This document shows positions 58,474 through 64,000 of a DNA stretch of 64,000 nucleotides, one piece after another. The stretch covers positions 145,084,556 to 145,148,555 of the forward strand of contig NC_073746.1 in assembly GCF_029784135.1 (NCBI RefSeq), read 5' to 3'. This DNA comes from Toxorhynchites rutilus septentrionalis. Lineage: Eukaryota > Arthropoda > Insecta > Diptera > Culicidae. The position numbers and the translations under genes were made by a program. Within the stretch, counting starts at the first letter, position 1. The number at the start of each line of letters is the position of its first letter. The notes below the pieces were generated by a model, which was given only the letters and a program-made list of their open reading frames with translations, searched no databases and was not told the origin of the DNA.

Positions 58474-58669
58474 GCACCACTCCGTATCGAATCCTCAATC
58501 GGTCGGGATAAAAACATCAGCTGGTGCTACGATGTGTAGGAAAAACCTGTCTGACCTCCTCTTGAGGAAAGAGGAAGGAAACGTCCTTTCGTTGCGTCAC
58601 CAACACAACCGTCGTCGTCATTGTCGTCGTTGGAGGGGAAAAAATCCAACACCAGCAAAGCGATTTTTC
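58474..58669 (+). other. Candidate 5' exon of the NOL4-like gene
   Basis: Bounded by acceptor-like CATTTCAG and donor-like GTACGT (58670-58675). GC-richer than its flanks, with CGTCGT repeats, and open in one frame. No domain. It could be untranslated leader or alternative first exon; not established. Confidence 0.25.
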
Positions 58670-59013
58670 GGTACGTCTATTATTTTTCGTGCATGCCGGA
58701 ACAAGGGAAGAGTGAAAAAAAACAAGGGACTTTTGAGACTCCTTAAATTTGATTTCCTTTATTATTTTGACTGAATGATCCTTCTCCGCCGGAAACAGGT
58801 TTTGTTTTTGGGTTTCGATTGGGAGGAAATCTTCTGTGGCTGTGGCTGCATCTTGGATGGACAGTGGTCAGTTTGAAAGATGTATCTTTAGAGTTTAGAA
58901 CGTTTCCGTTGTATCGTTGTGTTTTGTGATAATTTTTGTCGGTTTTCCAAAATTTTAATTTTATGTCATTGTTACATTTACGAGTTACTTGTTGATAATT
59001 GTGAGAAAGTGTA

Positions 59014-59661
59014 ATGGCCGAACGAATGAGTGCTTTCGATAGTTTCGGTTATTCGAGCGCGTTGGTCGCGGGCGGAACCGTTCGCGAAAATCAAATGGAG
59101 TCCGACGGTCGTGCGAATGTTTTTGGCGCGAACAGTACGGATTCGACGTTGCGAAAAGTGTTGGCAGCCGAAACATTCACTCACACGGATAAAGTACAAC
59201 CTGATTCATTCTCGTCGTCATCGTCGTCGGCGTTGTTCGGTGGAAATGTGTTGGAAAATTTCACTTTACAACCAAACTTTCACCGACATCAGCAGCCTCA
59301 GCGCAACAAACGAAAGCGCAAAGAATCGTCTTTTTCTTCCTGTTCATCATCCTCGTCGGCATCGTTGTTGTCGCTGGTGCCGAACGCCAAACGAAGTCCA
59401 TCTACGGCACTAACGGAGGGTGATGTGGGCGAGGAAAACTCGTTCGTTGGGGGTGGTAGTGTGGAAGAACTGTGTGTGCAGAAGGAAAGTGAAAAATCGT
59501 TTGGTTTGGTGAAATCAGCTGATTTGAATGAATCCTCATCGTGTGGCAGTCGACCACAGGACAACAACAACAGGTCGGCCCCGAAGAGGGATGAGGAAGA
59601 GCTGGGTTCGCCTAGACGGAAGCGACCAAAATACGACTACACACGTGATCAGATGTTTCAA
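59014..59661 (+). CDS. NOL4-like protein, exon 1
   Basis: ATG at 59014 opens 216 codons, ending CAA at donor GTAAAT (59662). The protein is low-complexity and polar: several Ser runs (SSSSSSALF, SSCSSSSSASLLSL), two basic clusters likely to be nuclear localisation signals (RNKRKRKESS, SPRRKRPKYDY), and acidic patches. It ends YTRDQMFQ. The NOL4/NOL4L family has Met/Tyr..FQ directly before its conserved domain, and exon 2 supplies that domain in frame. Function: predicted nuclear or nucleolar protein of uncertain biochemical role. Few transposon signatures inside. Confidence 0.7.
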
Positions 59662-59886
59662 GTAAATAGACTTTTATTATTCAGTTCAAGTGCTTTTCAG
59701 GTTTGCTTTTGCGTGTTTTTTTGCACCGTCTGCCCGTAGCTTTTATTGTCAGCATTATTATTATGTACGAAGTGCAGCAGCTCTTCTCGCTTGTTCCTGC
59801 ACATACCGTTGTTTGGGTGGATAAAAAAGTGAAATTGTGTGTTTTGTTGATTTTTCGTTTCTTGTCATGCCTCCCAGATTTTCCAG

Positions 59887-60031
59887 CCGTGGGTGATACG
59901 AACGTATGGTGATCGCGCGAAGACGAAGACAATCACGCTGAAGAAACAAGCGAGAATTGCTAGGGCCCTCAGGGGGCTCGAAATGAACAACCCAGACAGC
60001 TCCAAGTTTCGATTCTGGGTCAAGACTAAAG
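59887..60031 (+). CDS. NOL4-like protein, exon 2 (conserved domain)
   Basis: Acceptor TTTTCCAG ends at 59886; donor GTAATT begins at 60032; 48 codons plus one base. The translation PWVIRTYGDRAKTKTITLKK, then ARIARALRG and KFRFWVKTKG follows the N-terminal NOL4 domain (RTYGD..KTKT.T.KK..RI and KF.FWVK.KGF, from recall of human NOL4). Intron 1 is 225 bp. An alternative AG lies 10 bp upstream but would break the frame. Later exons are not in the window. Confidence 0.8.
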
Positions 60032-60234
60032 GTAATTAAAATGTTTTCGAACTAACAACATTAGTTACTCGAGTACACGACTGTACGGGAGTAGTTTTTT
60101 TTCTAACACAGAGGATGTGATATAGAATTGAGTTGAAACACTCTGTATAGTTTTTCTATCATTCCAGTTGCTAGCAGAGTATTAGACTACAATTCCGATT
60201 TTTTTTGATACAATCGATTAAATATACAAGTGTG

Positions 60235-61138
60235 GAGGAACTGGTACAAATTCGGTACCCCATTTTGTTTTTTTGGACTTAGTTCTTGGCCAATGCTCGG
60301 AATTTCTTCATATTACGTCAGTCTATGAAGGGATCTATTGCGGACATTTCCCCCCAAACCGATTTCAAAAATCTTGATTTGGCTCGGAGCTTTGAGCATA
60401 GAAGTGAAACAACTCTAATTCGAGTACCCGAGATGCCTGGGTATAAATTTGGCACCCCATTTTTTATTTTTTTTCAAATTAAAAGAATCGTCCTGAAATC
60501 ACTGAAAAATGTATTTTTTGACATTTTCATACAAAATAGAAGTGAAGTACACTATCTTACGTAAATTAACTCAACTTTGATGAAAATGCATGCAATTTTA
60601 CAAAACAAAGAGGAACAAAAAAAAACGATTTCTTCAAGAAAAAGTGAACACATTTAATCTCGATTTATTTTTAACTAAAAAGTAAAGTAAAGTAAAATTT
60701 TGCTACATGGGCATGCAATACTTAGCATAGTGTATCATCAACACTATGTTTACATTGGAGTGCCAAATAATCCGCATACCGAATTTTCACTTTGGAATGA
60801 AATTTATGAAATTTGTGATTAAAACCTCGATACACTTACTCGAATTCATTCAAGAACATCAATTTCTTGATCCAAATCAGCTTTAATATTTAAAATCGGC
60901 TCACTATTCGATTTTTAATGATTTTTCAAAAGACGCACATGAAAAATTTTATAGATTTCAAAAACAACAAAACTTTATTTTTTTTATTTCACAGATATTT
61001 TGGGTTTTTGGCATCTGACGTTTGTTACTACATTACTAGAACTTTTTTTTTATTCACCACCAGAGTGCGCTCATTACCGCCGGAGATCCGGGTGGGTACC
61101 AAATTACCCACGGGGTACCGAATTTGTACCAGTTCTTC
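60235..61138. mobile_element. 904-bp TIR element with 10-bp direct flanks, in the NOL4-like intron
   Basis: Ends GAGGAACTGGTACAAATTCG and, inverted, GAAGAACTGGTACAAATTCG. TACAAGTGTG occurs at both flanks (60225-60234, 61139-61148). A 9-10-bp duplication suggests a Mutator-like origin, but this is inference. No transposase seen. Confidence 0.7.
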
Positions 61139-61544
61139 TACAAGTGTGACTTTATTGATTTATGTGACGAATGTCGTACTGTTGGCATTGTGTTAAAGTT
61201 GGAAATATAAGTTTTTGAACGTTTGATTGAAGTGCAAGCCAGTATTTTTATCGCATCTAAAATGTCGTGTTCTGTATAGGAAAACTCCATTTGCGGAAGT
61301 TTTATTGCATTATTTTTCTAGAGAAAAGTGCAGCTTATAGTCTTCGTTTGTTTGTCGAAGCTTTCAAAGAGTAAACTAAATCGGCATACATTTGTTAAAA
61401 GTGGTTTCAATGATTTTGACTTGGATAATAAAAAAACCGAAATGAGAGAATAGACATGACAAGATAAATTTACAGCATGGCAACGTCAACCACATGTACA
61501 TGGATCTGTCGAAATTACCTAGATAAACTAGTAAACTAGATGGC

Positions 61545-61735
61545 TATACCTCAAGCGCGGTATTCCCCAGACATTGCTTTATCAGATTACTATTCGTTCT
61601 GGTCCATGGGTTGGCCTTTTCTGAAGAGTGGCTCCGATCTTATGAAGATATCGAAATTAGTTTGGTAACTGGATCGCTTCAAACAACCAGACTTCTACTA
61701 ACGGGGATTCCGTGTATTATCTTGAATTTAAACCA
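61545..61735 (+). pseudogene. Mariner transposase C-terminal relic
   Basis: RYSPDIALSDYYSFWSMGW matches the mariner YSPDLAPSDYhLF motif with the third Asp, followed in other frames by EEWLRSYEDIE. Frame is lost repeatedly. 61740-62489 shows nothing else. Confidence 0.7.
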
Positions 61736-62489
61736 AGCTGTAAATTTTATATTTTAAATGAATTTTCCTTTCAATAAAAAAAGTCATACTTGAACATCTT
61801 ATATATTTTGCTGTTTGGGCTTCGGGAACCGTAATATAGCATGTAGTGATGATATAGAATGAAAGAAAGTGTATATTTGGATTTTGCAATATCTCGAGTC
61901 AATATTTTGAGACGAGAAAACATGACATGACTAGAGGCTATTCATTTTCTAGTGCACGATATGACTAGTTCACAATTTTAATATTGGAGCATTTATAAAT
62001 TATCCAAACGCAAAATAAACGAAATACAATTTAATAAAAATAACAAGGAAATAACTGCATACCATTTGTAGAAAAAGTCATAAAGTCAATTGTGCAAAGG
62101 CGATAACATGATATGCTCGTTTACATTTCGAAAGTTCATAATAACCGGTCATGCTACATTTAGAGTTTTTTTTTCTCAATTTTCCCGCGGTGAATTTGCT
62201 TTTTATGTAGTTCCAAACAGTGTATTTCTTTAAGCGTCGTACACAAACTATACGGATTTTGGGAACTCCTATACCCCGCCCCTCCTAATCAACAAATCGT
62301 ATAGTTGAAACACAGAATGTAACGCGATCTAGACTCATCTCTCTCTGATGCGTTACGTAATTTGAGCACAAAGCCTTAGACCATTTAATGATTTGCCAAA
62401 GATTGAAAAGCGCCAGCTCCTTCACATGGTCACATGGTTATGTCCTTGAAGCAATTGTAAGTGAACCTAGATAGAATCTCTTAATCGAA

Positions 62490-63155
62490 TTTCATTTCGA
62501 TGTATCTGATTTATCCTTGGATCGCTAGTAATTACGATGAACGAATGTCAGCATCGGCGATCAGCTGGTTTATTTCGTCCCGGATCTTTTTCGAGGCCTT
62601 GAAGGGATCTTTCTTGGAGGCTCGCTTTATGGCAGAGTCATCCTTCGTGGTCATTTTGCTTGGACGTCCAATCGTTTCGGATTTTTTTGCGGTCGTGGAG
62701 GACAATAAATACGAAGGTTTTGGATCGTTCCGAGTACTCTGCTAATTCGCGTTGGCAGTTGCCTGCCTTGGACATTTTTCGTTGACTGCAACTAGAATTC
62801 GAGAATTAAAACCTTACATACTACTTGTTTACATGATAAATACTTACCAGGATCTGAAAAACACAAAAATAATCGATAAACAATCAATTTTCTTCAAAAC
62901 TCTGTCGAAACAACACTCGAAACAACCGAAACGAGGAATTGGTCCTAAATTTTGTCGTGTCATTTTAGTAGTTAAATATGCTTAAAAAGCATTTTTTATG
63001 AATGACTATTGTTTTAACTGCAGATGTTATAAATTTATCCGAACAATACAAATAAACTATTATAAATGGATTGATGGAATGGATTATTTTTTCTCAAAGT
63101 TTTGTCACTTTCTTTTTTTGCTAGAGCAGTTTGCTTAATGTTTTGTCCGACACTG
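62490..63155 (-). pseudogene. Tc1-like transposon, 5' portion, truncated
   Basis: The terminus CAGTGTCGGACAAAACATTA (63155 inward) abuts TA. MSKAGNCQRELAEYSERSKT (ATG 62776) shifts frame to ETIGRPSKMTTKDDSAIKRA, KKDPFKASKKIRDEINQLI and a stop. This is the HTH plus GRP(S/R) linker of a Tc1-like transposase. The catalytic domain and other TIR are absent. Confidence 0.75.
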
Positions 63156-63159
63156 TATA

Positions 63160-63545
63160 TTTCACCTGCACTTTCATCCGCTCATTCTGGGCGAATGCCT
63201 GGTGCTCAGACACGGGCGGCCTCGACTGACGTTTCCGCAAATGTCCATGTTTGCCAGGTACTTCTTCATCGTTCGATCAGTTGCTCCGACTGGCCAAAGG
63301 TGCGGAATGATGAGGCATTGCTCTAGGTCTTCCTCTTCAGGTTCTGCTGCACAGGTTTCCGTTCGACATTCTCGTCTTTCTCCAGAAGGGTAAGAATGTT
63401 GTAAATGCCGGATTGGATATATCCGGTGGACACGAAGTGCTTCACGATGTCCAAATTCCCCAGAGTACGAACAAAGCATTGAGCGTAGTTGCTTGACTAT
63501 TTTACCATAGCTGCTGCAAATCAACAGTAAAGGCTGTCAAAATAA
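63160..63545 (-). pseudogene. Mariner-type transposase N-terminal relic
   Basis: One minus-strand frame reads IVKHFVSTGYIQSGIYNIL, LLEKDENVERKP; other frames give KYLANMDICGNVSRGRP. This looks like the N-terminal HTH (...R.IY.iL..l...g.v.RK) of an IS630-Tc1-mariner transposase. The Tc1-like terminus at 63155 follows directly, so the relic may be the target of that insertion. Confidence 0.45.
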
Positions 63546-63662
63546 ATGTCTCTGTTTACAACATGGTTGCTACGATTGACGATAGATGGGTTCACCACCA
63601 TTGATTTTTGAAACGTTTTTTATGGCTACACCTAGGTTTATTCAAGCGGGGGATACGTACGA

Positions 63663-63865
63663 TGTCTTTTCAAAAAGTATCGCGACTTTCGAATTTACGC
63701 GGGTTACGTATGTTCGATTCTAGATTTTTTGTGGCATTATGTTGGTACTCATGTCTCTCACTTATGCTGACAAGTACGGTTATTTTGAATGCTCAGTTAA
63801 TTTTTGACAACTGCTTTTCTCTCACGTGATTCGGTTCATCTTCGATTTTTGCCTATTGTATATCT
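63663..63865 (-). mobile_element. TIR MITE, copy 2 of the 10787-11025 family
   Basis: TTTTCAAAAAGTATCGCG, TTTTGAATGCTCAGTTAATT and TCACGTGATTCGGTTCATCT are the complements of blocks in copy 1 in the same order. The outer right end is indistinct. A further TACAAGAGCTGTTCTAAAAG at 63949 resembles the family's left end. Confidence 0.5.
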
Positions 63866-64000
63866 TTAGAGAAATCCCTTCGTAGTACTGAAGCAAAATC
63901 GGCTAAGGCTATGGAAATGCTCAATGGAATGGGATAGAGTGGACCACTCTATCTACAAGAGCTGTTCTAAAAGTCTCACGTTTTTTGTATACCCACGAAT

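Noticed and set aside
63174..63524. 116-codon minus-strand ORF that looks protein-like
   Set aside because: A different frame of the same stretch gives the transposase-like HTH; no independent support for this one.
1..64000. CRISPR array, prokaryotic operon, rRNA or integrated virus
   Set aside because: No regularly spaced repeats, no ribosome-binding-site-led gene strings, no rRNA-like segments and no recognisable viral replicase or capsid; RT and integrase pieces all belong to retrotransposons.

Overview
The window is AT-rich, intron-rich animal DNA packed with decayed and nested transposable elements. Two recognisable host genes enter it. The transposon community points to a mosquito, most likely a culicine: an intact DD37E element of the kind described from mosquitoes, BEL/Pao, Helitron, mariner and Tc1-like relics, TTAA MITEs and several tRNA-derived SINE families. 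Species is inference; no diagnostic gene is present.

Left part (about 2.2-9.3 kb): the 5' end of a minus-strand gliotactin-like (cholinesterase-like adhesion) gene. Three exons join in phase, and the rest of the gene lies left of the window. Its 5.1-kb first intron holds SINEs, a TTAA MITE and a DD37E relic carrying an hAT-like MITE.

Middle (about 10-58 kb): essentially a transposon landscape. The largest item is a 7.3-kb BEL/Pao provirus on the minus strand (14728-22062) with about 99% identical LTRs and a 5-bp target duplication, but a broken gag-pol. It sits inside an older mariner-type transposase relic. Other elements with recognised ends are: a Helitron (33059-34916); a Harbinger-like element in a SINE (26460-27649); an hAT-like element (31884-32665); two nested TIR pairs (37.2-38.2 kb and 50.8-52.3 kb); an RTE-like tail with a TTAA MITE and a SINE inside (41.6-43.2 kb); a Tc1-like element with long TIRs (46183-47786); a DD41D element split by a Harbinger-like MITE (47839-49490); an intact DD37E transposon with a complete 338-aa transposase (52863-54160); and its 288-bp deletion derivative, 2 kb away, inside a Tc1-like relic. 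One short candidate host gene (86 aa, minus, 49963-50223) stands between elements.

Right part (about 58-64 kb): the first two coding exons of a plus-strand NOL4-like gene (59014-60031), which continues past the window, then more relics in its intron or downstream.

I found no operon-like system, CRISPR array or clearly new biochemical pathway. The interest lies in transposon biology: one potentially active element, its internally deleted offspring, and many datable nested insertions.
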